A stretch of 41,374 bases of DNA from Chloroflexota bacterium (GTDB taxonomy: Bacteria > Chloroflexota > Anaerolineae > Anaerolineales > UBA4823), in NCBI GenBank assembly GCA_012516075.1, contig JAAYXE010000155.1:1-41374 (forward strand), read 5' to 3'. The notes under the pieces were generated by a model. That model was not told the DNA's origin and searched no databases. It was given only the letters and a program-made list of their open reading frames with translations. Shown in pieces: positions 16,609 through 24,207 of the stretch. The translations under genes and the position numbers were made by a program. The first letter of the stretch is position 1, and every line of letters starts with the position of its first letter.

Positions 16609-17427
16609 TTAACATCCTGCGGTTTGTTTGCAGGGATTTGCCAATTGAACCCGCTCCGGGTGGGTATAAACGGTGAACTGGGTGCGGCGGGCATAACCGA
16701 TCAGCGTGATGCCGGTGCGCTGCGCCGTCTCGACGGACAGCGAGGTGGGCGAGGTGCGGGAGATGACGATCGCGGCGCCGATCTTCAACGCCTTCTGGAG
16801 CATCTCCGAGCTCACTCGCCCGGTGGTCAGCAGGATGCGCGGTTCTGGCCAGATCTCCTCGAGCAGGCACTGGCCGGCGATCTTATCCAGCGTGTTGTGG
16901 CGGCCAATGTCCTCCGCGGTAACGACCAGGCGCTCGCCGTCGCTTAAAGCAGAGGTGTGGACGCCTCCGGTTTTGCGGTACAGCTCCTGCACGGCGTAGA
17001 GGTTCTCGACCAGGCGGCCGATGTGCCCGGGGGTCAGCACGCGCCCGTTCTTGAGGGCCGGGTTGTACTTAGAGGGCTGCGCCCCGGCCTTTTCAGACTC
17101 CAGGCGGGTCACACCGCCGGTACAGCCCGTTGTGCGGCGCCATTTTTCCGGTTTTTCGACGCCGAAATGCAGCCAGATATCCACGTTGTCCTGTGCAGGG
17201 CAGACCCGCAGGTCGGCGATGTCCTGCCGCGATTGAATGATTCCTTCGTTGTATAGAAAACCTGCCGCCAGCGCTTCCAGCTTATCGGGGGTGCACATCA
17301 GAGTGACCCAGGCTTCACCATTCACCGTCAGGGTAACAGGCGCCTCCACTACCACATCTGTGTCGACAGGGTCCAGCTCGCCGCCCGTGAATTTGATACA
17401 GTTGATGTTTTTTCCAACGCTCGTCAT
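16609..17427 (-). CDS. fdhD: Formate dehydrogenase accessory sulfurtransferase
   Basis: FdhD transfers sulfur to the Mo/W cofactor so that formate dehydrogenase is active. The 272-residue product carries the family motifs EAPVTLTVNG near the N-terminus, KTGGVHTSAL, AEDIGRHNTLDKIAG and LLTTGRVSSEMLQKA. The sulfur-carrying loop reads TTGCTGGVT with a single Cys (C102), where Escherichia coli has CxxC. ATG 17425-17427 was chosen; an upstream in-frame ATG at about 17460-17462 is possible. As the first gene of the regulatory group it links the whole cluster to the formate dehydrogenase 13 kb downstream. Confidence 0.95.
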   Translation of the reverse strand: MTSVGKNINCIKFTGGELDPVDTDVVVEAPVTLTVNGEAWVTLMCTPDKLEALAAGFLYNEGIIQSRQDIADLRVCPAQDNVDIWLHFGVEKPEKWRRTTGCTGGVTRLESEKAGAQPSKYNPALKNGRVLTPGHIGRLVENLYAVQELYRKTGGVHTSALSDGERLVVTAEDIGRHNTLDKIAGQCLLEEIWPEPRILLTTGRVSSEMLQKALKIGAAIVISRTSPTSLSVETAQRTGITLIGYARRTQFTVYTHPERVQLANPCKQTAGC

Positions 17428-17791
17428 ATCTTTACCGCCGTTCTCCCTTTGAGCTAGACCCATTCTAGCAGAAGGGGCAGAGGGCGAAAATTGACTAATG
17501 TCATATGATATGGCGGATAATAGGTATGATTTATTGTGAAAAATAGAACGATAACCTATTATATCGCTCTTTTTCTGCAATTAAGGGCCAGAACGACTGC
17601 GCAGAAGCAGATTCTGTGCCAGATTTCACAGAAACGCCTCACAAATTCGTGTGGTAAAAGCGGGAACAACTGTATAATAATTTGGTAAACACCCCTTTCC
17701 GGTCCTCACTGTGCGGTCCCTGGGCGCTGCTGCAAAACAGGTACGACTGTGACGACGATCCACACCATCATTGATGAAGGAGACACCGAGC
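17428..17791. promoter_or_regulatory. Divergent control region between fdhD and the zinc-ribbon gene
   Basis: This 364-base AT-rich stretch separates two divergent genes. For the leftward fdhD operon a good TATAAT lies at about 17561-17566 (minus strand), with only a weak -35. For the rightward gene TATAAT is at 17673-17678 and TTGACT at 17491-17496. ATAATAGGT (17517-17525) and ACCTATTAT (17554-17562) form a 9-bp inverted repeat that could be an operator, and a CRP-like palindrome lies at 17612-17633. No coding sequence is evident. Confidence 0.5.
17612..17633. promoter_or_regulatory. Second CRP/FNR-like palindrome
   Basis: TTCTGTG-N8-CACAGAA is a 7-bp perfect inverted repeat whose core TGTG-N8-CACA has the same spacing as the palindrome at 13934-13951 (TGTGC here versus TGTGA there). 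It lies about 50 bases upstream of the TATAAT that could drive fdhD and about 40 bases upstream of the one that could drive the zinc-ribbon gene. The same regulator may act on both hydrogenase/formate dehydrogenase transcripts; this is inference. Confidence 0.4.
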
Positions 17792-18535
17792 ATGCCAGAG
17801 TTCAGTCGAATGCCCCGCTACGATGTCCGCAATGACGGCATCGGCCCCTATGCTGTCTTTTACTGTGATACCTGCGATCGAGAATTTCGCAGTCAGCCGG
17901 AAGTCATCAACACGGTCGCCAAGGATATTGGGCGCCAGGCTGTTGGTGGTTTCCTGCGCAATATCCCCCTGGTTGGCGGGGCGGTGGCCAACAGTGTGAC
18001 CGGCGAGGACCCGCGTTACACCTATCACCTGACGCCCCAGCAGGTGGAGAAGGCCTGGGACCAGGTGAAGATCCACTTCCGCGAATGCCCCACCTGCCTG
18101 CGCATCGTGTGCCTGTCGGATTTCGACGAGCAGAGCGGATACTGCAACGAGGACTCGCCGCGCAAGGACGAAATCGCAGAGGCGGAGGGCGAGCAGGCTG
18201 GCCGGATGATCAAAGGGATTGCCAGCGCGTTCGGCCTGGGCGATGTGATCAAGAAGGCCAGCGAAGCGGCGAAGGTGGCTTCGGGCGAGGCGGCGCGCTG
18301 CCCGAACGACGGCACGCTGGCGCCGGCCGGGACGAAGTTCTGCCCGGAGTGCGGCACGCCCATGGTGCAGCCGGCGAAGGATGTGTGCCCGAGCTGCGGC
18401 GCCCCGGCCAATGGAGCCAAGTTCTGCCCCGAGTGCGGGACGAAGATCATGCGCGCGCCGGAGAACTGCCCGAGCTGCGGAGCCCCCGCAAAAGGCGTGA
18501 AGTTCTGCCCCGAGTGCGGGACGAAGATTGTGTAG
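17792..18535 (+). CDS. Multi-zinc-ribbon protein of unknown function
   Basis: 247 residues. Cysteine pairs near the N-terminus (CDTCDREF) and mid-protein (CPTCLRIVC) form one possible zinc site. The C-terminal ~80 residues hold three tandem zinc ribbons, each built of a CP-x-C/D-G half and a KFCPECG half. A Gly/Ala-rich segment RQAVGGFLRNIPLVGGAVAN lies between. Proteins with such ribbons often bind nucleic acid or partner proteins, but no specific function can be assigned. ATG at 17792 was chosen because GAAGGAG lies 9 bases upstream; an ATG 18 bases earlier overlaps that site. Followed by a strong terminator, so monocistronic, and the only clear plus-strand gene of the window. Confidence 0.88.
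   Translation: MPEFSRMPRYDVRNDGIGPYAVFYCDTCDREFRSQPEVINTVAKDIGRQAVGGFLRNIPLVGGAVANSVTGEDPRYTYHLTPQQVEKAWDQVKIHFRECPTCLRIVCLSDFDEQSGYCNEDSPRKDEIAEAEGEQAGRMIKGIASAFGLGDVIKKASEAAKVASGEAARCPNDGTLAPAGTKFCPECGTPMVQPAKDVCPSCGAPANGAKFCPECGTKIMRAPENCPSCGAPAKGVKFCPECGTKIV
18299..18532 (+). repeat. Three in-gene tandem zinc-ribbon repeats
   Basis: Units start at about 18299, 18386 and 18467 (periods 87 and 81 bases). The last two are nearly identical in DNA around TGCCCGAGCTGCGG and GTTCTGCCCCGAGTGCGG, which indicates recent duplication or gene conversion of a 27-residue module. Confidence 0.8.
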
Positions 18536-18554
18536 TTTGAGGGAGGGATGTTTG

Positions 18555-18580
18555 AAACCCCACGGGAACGTGGGGTTTTT
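18555..18580 (+). terminator. Intrinsic terminator of the zinc-ribbon gene
   Basis: CCCCACG-GGAA-CGTGGGG, extended by AAA/TTT pairs, is followed by a run of five T. It begins 20 bases after the stop codon. Confidence 0.9.
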
Positions 18581-19224
18581 ATATGCCTGTCACAGGCCAG
18601 GGGACACGGAGGGACGCGGAAACGCAGATTGCCGCGGATATGTAGATTCACTCGCTCCCACGCTCTGCGTGGAAGCGTAAATCCGGGCGCTCTGCGCACG
18701 CGAACGCATCTATTAGACCTCTACCCTGCTCATCTCATCATAGCAGGTTTGAAATCCGAGCATCCCGGCTCTCACAATGGGAATGTCATCCCTGCTGCGT
18801 CAGGGAGCAGTGTCTCACACGCGCTGCCTCCAGGGATGCCCACCTTTACGGTCATCCTATGTGTACGGCCAGTTTCCCATACCAGAACCTCGCTTTTGTA
18901 AGGGCACGGCAATGGAGAGGGAAAGCGGCCAGGTGGAAAAGATATGCTCTTCACGAAGGCTGCCATTTTAGAAGTTAGCCGTGCCCGCGCCGTGGAACGA
19001 TGGGGCTGTGGACTGCGGGCACGGCGCCCAGCAAGCAGCGGTCGAAAATGCTTGACCGGTTCCCGGAAGATCATGCCAGATTTCGTCGCAGCGCCGTGCC
19101 CTTAAAGCAAATAATCTTGCAGATGAATATTTAGAAACAAGGCTGGTTGGGCCGATCAATTTTTCCAGACACAGAAGCTCACCCTGTTTCTTCTGTGCCT
19201 CATTCCCCTCAGCGCTTCAGCGGT
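18581..19224. other. Noncoding, repeat-rich intergenic region
   Basis: About 640 bases with no credible gene. It contains CGCTCCCACG-CTCTG-CGTGGAAGCG near 18650 (a hairpin related to the one at 31798-31830), an inverted-repeat element at 18899-19104, and a hairpin at 19168-19199 just past the phosphoesterase gene (10-bp stem without a T-run). Direct short repeats of the GGGATG type also occur around 18780-18840. It looks like an accumulation of small dispersed repeats. Confidence 0.55.
18899..19104. repeat. 206-base element with nested inverted repeats (MITE-like)
   Basis: TAAGGGCACGGC at 18899-18910 is exactly inverted at 19093-19104 (GCCGTGCCCTTA). Inside, GCCGTGCCCGC (18978-18988) is exactly inverted at 19015-19025. 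Thus four copies of the core GGGCACGGC alternate in orientation and can fold into a nested stem. No open frame for a transposase is present. It may be a miniature mobile element or a dispersed palindromic repeat; no clear target duplication is visible. Confidence 0.6.
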
Positions 19225-20061
19225 TCAACCCTCCAGTATCCGCCGCACCGATTCCTCCATACTAATCTCCCCCCGCAGAGCCGCCTGCTGGTAGCGCACG
19301 GCCCAGTTGTAGAGCATGGACTGCCCGGTGCGCAGTTCGCGGATCACCAGCTTCACCAGCGGGCCAGCGTCGGGGGTGTAGCCGCTGTCGTAGAAATCCT
19401 GCTCGGCCTTCTGCAAATCGTAGGGCACGCGCACGATGCTCGCCTGCCAGGCGCCCTTATGCCACACGATGCGCGCATACGAGGGGCGCGTGTCGCCGTC
19501 GAAGGGCAGGCCGGCCGACCCGGCATTAACCACCAGGGTGGAACCCAGCGTGCGCACCAGCGGGCGGTGCGTGTGCCCCACGCAGAAGAGGGCCGGGCAG
19601 GGATTACGGTCTGCGCCGATCCGGGGCGGCAGGTCTTCGTCGGGCGTTTCGGGGTAGATGCCGTCCCGGATGCCCAGCAGCGATCCGTGCACGGCGCACA
19701 CCGGTCCGCCTTCGGGATGGTCGAAGCGAAACTCAAACGGCATCGCCTGCAGCGCGGCAACGCCGCCGTTCAACTGCTGGTAGGTCCAGTACGAGGCGCG
19801 GTGAACGTGCCAGGCGGTGGTGTTGGGGACGGTCTCCGTCTGGCTGATGACGTAGTCCTCATGATTGCCGCGGATCACCTGCCAGCCGGAGGAGGCCTGC
19901 TTCTCCTGAATGAAGCGCAGACATTCGGCCGGCCGCGGGCCGCGGTTGACGATGTCACCGGCGACGATCACCAGATCGGGGTTCCAGGCCTCAATATCTG
20001 CACTGACCGCCTGCAGGGCGATCAGGTTGGCGTGGATATCGGCAAGCACCGCGATTTTCAT
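19225..20061 (-). CDS. Metallophosphoesterase (YfcE/calcineurin-like family)
   Basis: A 278-residue dimetal phosphoesterase. Motifs in order: ADIHAN (D-x-H, residues 8-13), GDIVNRGP, GNHED, VHGS and GHTHRPL, which together supply the metal ligands. It belongs to the small cytoplasmic phosphodiesterase group; the natural substrate is unknown. The ATG at 20059-20061 follows AAGGAG by 5 bases, whereas an upstream GTG lacks spacing for that site. The C-terminal 60 residues carry charged helices beyond the catalytic core. It stands alone, separated from the ABC exporter by a terminator. Confidence 0.88.
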   Translation of the reverse strand: MKIAVLADIHANLIALQAVSADIEAWNPDLVIVAGDIVNRGPRPAECLRFIQEKQASSGWQVIRGNHEDYVISQTETVPNTTAWHVHRASYWTYQQLNGGVAALQAMPFEFRFDHPEGGPVCAVHGSLLGIRDGIYPETPDEDLPPRIGADRNPCPALFCVGHTHRPLVRTLGSTLVVNAGSAGLPFDGDTRPSYARIVWHKGAWQASIVRVPYDLQKAEQDFYDSGYTPDAGPLVKLVIRELRTGQSMLYNWAVRYQQAALRGEISMEESVRRILEG

Positions 20062-20082
20062 GCACACTCCTTCAACGATAAG

Positions 20083-20120
20083 GAAAACAGACCGGCAGCT
20101 CTTACCGCCAGTCTGTTTTC
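20083..20120 (-). terminator. Terminator hairpin after the ABC exporter operon
   Basis: GAAAACAGAC (20083-20092) pairs perfectly with GTCTGTTTTC (20111-20120), and the stem continues inward with one mismatch. T-runs lie within the lower stem in both directions, so it may act for leftward transcripts and perhaps both ways. It lies 29 bases past the stop codon of the second exporter gene. Confidence 0.7.
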
Positions 20121-20148
20121 AGCGAGGTTTTCCGGGCAGCCAGAACGA

Positions 20149-21969
20149 TCAGGCTACCGCTTCGCCCGTCAACCGGTGCAGGTTGTACTCCTGCCCCAGC
20201 TCATGGCGGAACTGTTTGGTGTAGAGCCGGTAGTAGTGGCCGCGCCTGCGCAGCAGATCGGCGTGGGTGCCCATCTCGGCGATGCGGCCGTTCTCGATCA
20301 CCAGGATGCGGTCTGCGCGCTTGATGGTGGACAGGCGGTGGGCGATGACAAAGCTGGTGCGTCCCTGCATCAGGTTGTCCATGCCCTTCTGGATCAACGC
20401 CTCGGTCAGGGTGTCCACCGAACTGGTGGCTTCATCCATGACGAAGATCTCGGGCCTGGCCAGCACGGCGCGCGCCAGGCTGATGAGCTGCTTCTGGCCG
20501 GTGGAGAGCAGGTTGCCGCCCTCGCCCACTTCCTCATCGTACCCCTTCGGCAGGGTCATGATGAAATCGTGGGCTCCGGCCACGCGCGCAGCTTCTTCGA
20601 TCTCTGCGTCGGTTGCATCCAGCCGCCCGTAGCGGATATTCTCTTTAATTGTACCCGAAAACAGGTGCGGGGTCTGCAGCACCACACCGATGCGCGACTG
20701 GATAGCCTGCAGCGAGTACTCCCGGTAATCGCGGCCGCCGATGCGGATCTGGCCGCGCTTGGGTTCGTAGAAGCGGCAAATCAGATTGACGATGGTCGAT
20801 TTACCGCCGCCGGTCGGGCCGACCAGCGCGATCGTCTCACCCTGGCGGACGTGCAGGTTGAAGTCCTGCAGCACCGGCTTGCCTTCCTCGTAGTAGAAAT
20901 CGACGTGGTCGAACTCGATATCGCCGGCGATTGTCCCGGGGTCGTACGCATCCGGGAGGTCGGCGACCTCGGGCCGGGCGTCCATCAGGGAGAACATCCG
21001 CTCCGCCGAAGCGATCGACTGCTGCATCTCGGCGTAGACGCGCGCCATGTCCTGGATGGGCCACATCATGGAAGTGATGTACGACAGGAACGAGTAGATA
21101 CCGCCGATGGTGAGCAGGCCGACCTGCGCCTGCAGGCCGCCGTACCAGGCAACCCCGCCGATGGCGAAGGCACTGATGATCTGCACGGTGGGCAGGAAGA
21201 GTGCCGAGAGCCAGGCGGCGCGGTAGGCCGAGCGGTACATCTGGCTGGTGAGCACGCTGAACTCGCGCAGGTTCTCCGGCTCGCGCCCCAGCGCTTTGAC
21301 CACGCGCACGCCGCTGATGTTCTCGTTGAAGGCGCCGGTGATCTTGGAGTTCATCTTACGCACCTGGCGGTACTCGGTCAGGATCTTCTGGCGGAACCAG
21401 ATGGCCGCGGCGAGCATCACCGGCAGCACGGCCAGCACGATCAACGCCAGGCGCCAGTTGATCAGCAGCATGAAGGCGGCGGAAGACAGGATGTTCATGA
21501 TCGCCCAGGTCACGTCGATCAGTCCCCAGGTGACCAGCTCGGCCACCCGGTCGGTATCAGATGTGACGCGTGACATGATCCAGCCCACCGGCGTGCGGCT
21601 GTAGTAAGACAGTGAAAGGTCCTGCAGGTGATTGAAGAGCTTCTGCCGCAGGTCGTAGCGCACCTTTTCGCCCAGGCCGCCGGCGGTGTAGATAAAGCCG
21701 AACACCGTCACCGCCTGCACGAGGATCAGCCCGCCGTAGGCAGCGAGGTAGCGGATCAGGGCCTGGCGGTCACCGGCCGTGATGGCGTTGTCGATGATGC
21801 CCTTGCTCAGGTACGTGAAGACGGCATCCAGGAAGGCAGTGATCGAAATGCTCAACAGCAGGGCGACCAGCCACTTCTTATACGGCGCGGTCTGCGCCAT
21901 GATGCGCAGGAGCGTCTTCCCGTTGAACTGGGTGGTGAACTCTTCTTCTTCAAAATATTGATCAGACAT
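20149..21969 (-). CDS. ABC exporter half-transporter, second subunit (canonical Walker B)
   Basis: 606 residues: six-helix type-I exporter membrane domain (about 30-320) followed by an ATPase domain. Walker A GPTGGGKST, signature LLSTGQKQ (Thr in place of the second Gly of LSGGQ), Walker B IFVMDEATSSVD with the catalytic Glu present, and a switch His in IAHRLST. It pairs with the protein of the preceding gene to make a heterodimer like TM287/288 or BmrCD. These export drugs, lipids or peptides; the substrate is unknown. The gene lies 74 bases after its partner and shares its leader. Confidence 0.92.
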   Translation of the reverse strand: MSDQYFEEEEFTTQFNGKTLLRIMAQTAPYKKWLVALLLSISITAFLDAVFTYLSKGIIDNAITAGDRQALIRYLAAYGGLILVQAVTVFGFIYTAGGLGEKVRYDLRQKLFNHLQDLSLSYYSRTPVGWIMSRVTSDTDRVAELVTWGLIDVTWAIMNILSSAAFMLLINWRLALIVLAVLPVMLAAAIWFRQKILTEYRQVRKMNSKITGAFNENISGVRVVKALGREPENLREFSVLTSQMYRSAYRAAWLSALFLPTVQIISAFAIGGVAWYGGLQAQVGLLTIGGIYSFLSYITSMMWPIQDMARVYAEMQQSIASAERMFSLMDARPEVADLPDAYDPGTIAGDIEFDHVDFYYEEGKPVLQDFNLHVRQGETIALVGPTGGGKSTIVNLICRFYEPKRGQIRIGGRDYREYSLQAIQSRIGVVLQTPHLFSGTIKENIRYGRLDATDAEIEEAARVAGAHDFIMTLPKGYDEEVGEGGNLLSTGQKQLISLARAVLARPEIFVMDEATSSVDTLTEALIQKGMDNLMQGRTSFVIAHRLSTIKRADRILVIENGRIAEMGTHADLLRRRGHYYRLYTKQFRHELGQEYNLHRLTGEAVA

Positions 21970-22043
21970 CTTACGTCCCTCTGCAGCCGGGCGGCAGGCC
22001 CCGGGCTATACGCCTCAGCGGGCCTGCGCCCGTGCCGCTCACA

Positions 22044-23903
22044 TCAGGCATTGACCGCCTGCGTCTCTTCTTCGGCTCCAGAAAGCTCCTTCTGCAGCTC
22101 GGTCTCGATCAACATCTGGATATCGTAAATCTGGCGGTAGATGCCGGGCTTGCCGTCGCGGGCATCGGCCAGCAGTTCCTCGTGGGTGCCGTGCTGGACG
22201 ATGCGCCCGTTGTCCAGGACGATGATCTGGTCGGCCTGCATCACGCTCTGGATGCGGTGCGCAATGATGAAGGTGGTGCGGCCTTCCATCAGGCGTTCCA
22301 GCGCAGCCCGGATCTCGGCTTCAGTCTCGGTGTCCACGGCGGAGGTGGAGTCATCCAGGATCAGGATGCGGGGATCTTTGAGCAGCGTGCGGGCGATGGC
22401 CAGGCGCTGCTTCTGCCCGCCCGAGAGCGTGACACCTTTCTCACCGACCAGGGTGTCGTAGCCTTCGGGGAACGACATGATCACATCGTGGATGGCGGCG
22501 GCCCGGGCAGCGGCTTCGATCTCCTCCTGGGTCACCTTGCGCTCCACGCCGTAGCTGATGTTCTCGCGGATGGTGCGCGAGAACAGGAAGGCCTCCTGCT
22601 CGACGATGCCAATCTGGCTGCGCAGATACTTGCGGGGGTATTCTTTCAGCTCAATCCCGTCCAGCAGGATGCGCCCGCCGGTGTAATCGTAGAAGCGCGG
22701 CAGCAGATTTACCAGCGTGGTTTTACCCGAACCAGTAGGGCCGAGCAGCGCCACGGCTTCACCCGGCTTTACGGAGAAGGAGATGTCTTTGAGCACTTCG
22801 TTCTTGTCTTCGTACTCGAAGCAGACGTTTTCGAAGACCAGCTCACCGCGCACATCACCCTGGATGGGAGCGCTGCCCGCATCCAGCAGCTCGCGGTCCT
22901 CGCGGATAACCTCCATAACGCGCCCGTAGGAGACCAGGCCAGTGGAGGTCTGCACGATCAGGCGGCCCAGGTTGCGCATGGGCCAGATCAACCAGACCAC
23001 CAGGCCGGCGTACTGGACGTACATGCCGGGGGTGATCTGGCCCTGGATGGCCATCCAGGCTGCCAGACCAAAGCCGGCCACCATCTGCACACCGCAGACG
23101 ATGTCTGAGACCGGCCAGAAGAGCGCATGGTTCATCAGCAGACGCATGCCGCGCACGTACTTCTCGCGGTTGTCCGCTTCAAACTTGTCGCGCTCGTAGC
23201 TCTGGCGGGCAAAGGCCTTGACCACGCGCACGCCGCTCAGGTTCTCCTGCAGCGTGGTGGACAGTTTGGCTTCCTGCTCCTGGAACGCTTCGTAGGCATT
23301 TGAGATGCGGCGGAAGAAGAAGACCGAGACGACCACGATGAGCGGCACGATGATGATCGAGAAGAAGGCCAGCCCGACGTCGAGGCGCAGCAGCGCGACG
23401 AAGTTAACGACAAAGAGCAGGATGATGCGACCGACACCGATGGCCTGTTCGGAGAAGAAGCGGCGGATGGCGTCCACGTCGGATGTGGCGCGCGAGATCA
23501 GCTCACCGGTGGGTGTGCGGGAGTGGTAGGCAAAGGAGAGCCGTTGGATATGGTCGAAAAGGTAGTTGCGCAGGCGCCGGGCAACACCTTCGGCGGTGAA
23601 GGCAGCCAGGCGGCCGCTCAGGTAGGTGAAGCTGCCCTCCACGGCGGCCAGACCGACGAATCCCAGCGCCACCCAGGGCAGCAGGCGGGCTGCATCCTCG
23701 CGCACCAGGATGTTATCGACGAAGTAGCGCAGCCACAAGAAGGTGGCGGTCTTGGCTACTGCGGCGATCCCCTGGCTGACCGTCGCACCCACATAGGCCA
23801 GGCGAAAACGAGACATCATGCGCCACAAACCTAACAGGCGGTTGGCTGTGGCGGCCTGTTTCAAGTCGTATGTGTAAGGTGTTGTCTGCAAATCTTTATC
23901 CAC
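22044..23903 (-). CDS. ABC exporter half-transporter, first subunit (degenerate Walker B)
   Basis: 619 residues with a membrane domain then an ATPase domain: Walker A GPTGSGKTT, canonical signature TLSGGQKQRLAIAR, and Walker B ILILDDSTSAVD in which Asp replaces the catalytic Glu; switch His in IAHRIQS. The Asp here together with the altered signature of the partner defines one degenerate and one consensus ATP site, the hallmark of heterodimeric exporters. First gene of the pair; preceded by a long structured leader with an internal terminator. The ATG at 23901-23903 begins MDKDLQTTPYTYDLKQ. Confidence 0.92.
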   Translation of the reverse strand: MDKDLQTTPYTYDLKQAATANRLLGLWRMMSRFRLAYVGATVSQGIAAVAKTATFLWLRYFVDNILVREDAARLLPWVALGFVGLAAVEGSFTYLSGRLAAFTAEGVARRLRNYLFDHIQRLSFAYHSRTPTGELISRATSDVDAIRRFFSEQAIGVGRIILLFVVNFVALLRLDVGLAFFSIIIVPLIVVVSVFFFRRISNAYEAFQEQEAKLSTTLQENLSGVRVVKAFARQSYERDKFEADNREKYVRGMRLLMNHALFWPVSDIVCGVQMVAGFGLAAWMAIQGQITPGMYVQYAGLVVWLIWPMRNLGRLIVQTSTGLVSYGRVMEVIREDRELLDAGSAPIQGDVRGELVFENVCFEYEDKNEVLKDISFSVKPGEAVALLGPTGSGKTTLVNLLPRFYDYTGGRILLDGIELKEYPRKYLRSQIGIVEQEAFLFSRTIRENISYGVERKVTQEEIEAAARAAAIHDVIMSFPEGYDTLVGEKGVTLSGGQKQRLAIARTLLKDPRILILDDSTSAVDTETEAEIRAALERLMEGRTTFIIAHRIQSVMQADQIIVLDNGRIVQHGTHEELLADARDGKPGIYRQIYDIQMLIETELQKELSGAEEETQAVNA

Positions 23904-24010
23904 TTGCCTGTCTCCTTAATTCGAAGAAGTACCTCCCCTGCTGTGCTGCGATGTAGTCCAGAGACAAAGACCGGCCGCAGGGGGCGCCCGCGGCCGGTTA
24001 AGAAGGTGGA

Positions 24011-24050
24011 AAATAAAAAGCCACGGGGCTGATGGAGTGCTCCCGTGGCT
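24011..24050 (-). terminator. Intrinsic terminator inside the ABC exporter leader
   Basis: On the minus strand AGCCACGGG (complement of 24042-24050) pairs with CCCGTGGCT (complement of 24019-24027) and is followed by TTTTATTT. It lies about 110 bases before the first exporter gene and about 150 bases after the likely transcription start. A terminator between promoter and gene with no gene between them suggests attenuation. Confidence 0.8.
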
Positions 24051-24080
24051 GCTGTGCGTTGAAAAACGTCCTAGCCGTCA

Positions 24081-24190
24081 AGAGGCGCACTCCGACAAGG
24101 CAAAATGAAACCGCCCGGTACCTCGGTTCCATGTAGCCTCTTCTCGATTACTGCTGAGAGCAACACAGGCGCCTCTCTCCTTTCTAAAGG
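24081..24190 (-). ncRNA. Structured leader RNA, candidate riboswitch or attenuator (family not identified)
   Basis: On the transcript, AGAGGCGC (complement of 24169-24176) pairs perfectly with GCGCCTCT (complement of 24081-24088), closing an ~80-base multi-helix domain. Inside, TGCT-CTC-AGCA and GGAACCG...CGGTTTC form two further hairpins. Just before the 3' closing strand, GGAGTGC (24087-24093) is exactly complementary to GCACTCC in the terminator loop (24034-24040), and overlaps the closing helix by two bases, so pairing choices could control the terminator. I could not match it to a known riboswitch from memory. Confidence 0.5.
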
Positions 24191-24207
24191 ATATTCAGAA
24201 CTCGGCC

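Noticed and set aside
849..17427. [FeFe]-hydrogenase catalytic subunit expected with HndABC-like genes
   Set aside because: No H-cluster motifs (for example TSCCPxW or FxExMACxGGC) occur in any product of the cluster.
18555..18680. Second terminator or small RNA formed by the CGCTCCCACG hairpin near 18650
   Set aside because: The stem has a mismatch and no T-run follows; better explained as a dispersed repeat.
18772..19074. Possible 100-residue minus-strand protein in the repeat-rich region
   Set aside because: It spans inverted repeats and short direct repeats, has no ribosome-binding site and no protein-like pattern.
24071..24200. T-box, SAM, TPP, lysine, FMN, cobalamin or M-box riboswitch in the ABC exporter leader
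   Set aside because: Conserved cores of these families, as far as I can recall them, are not present; only a short TGGAACCG resemblance to the T-box was seen.
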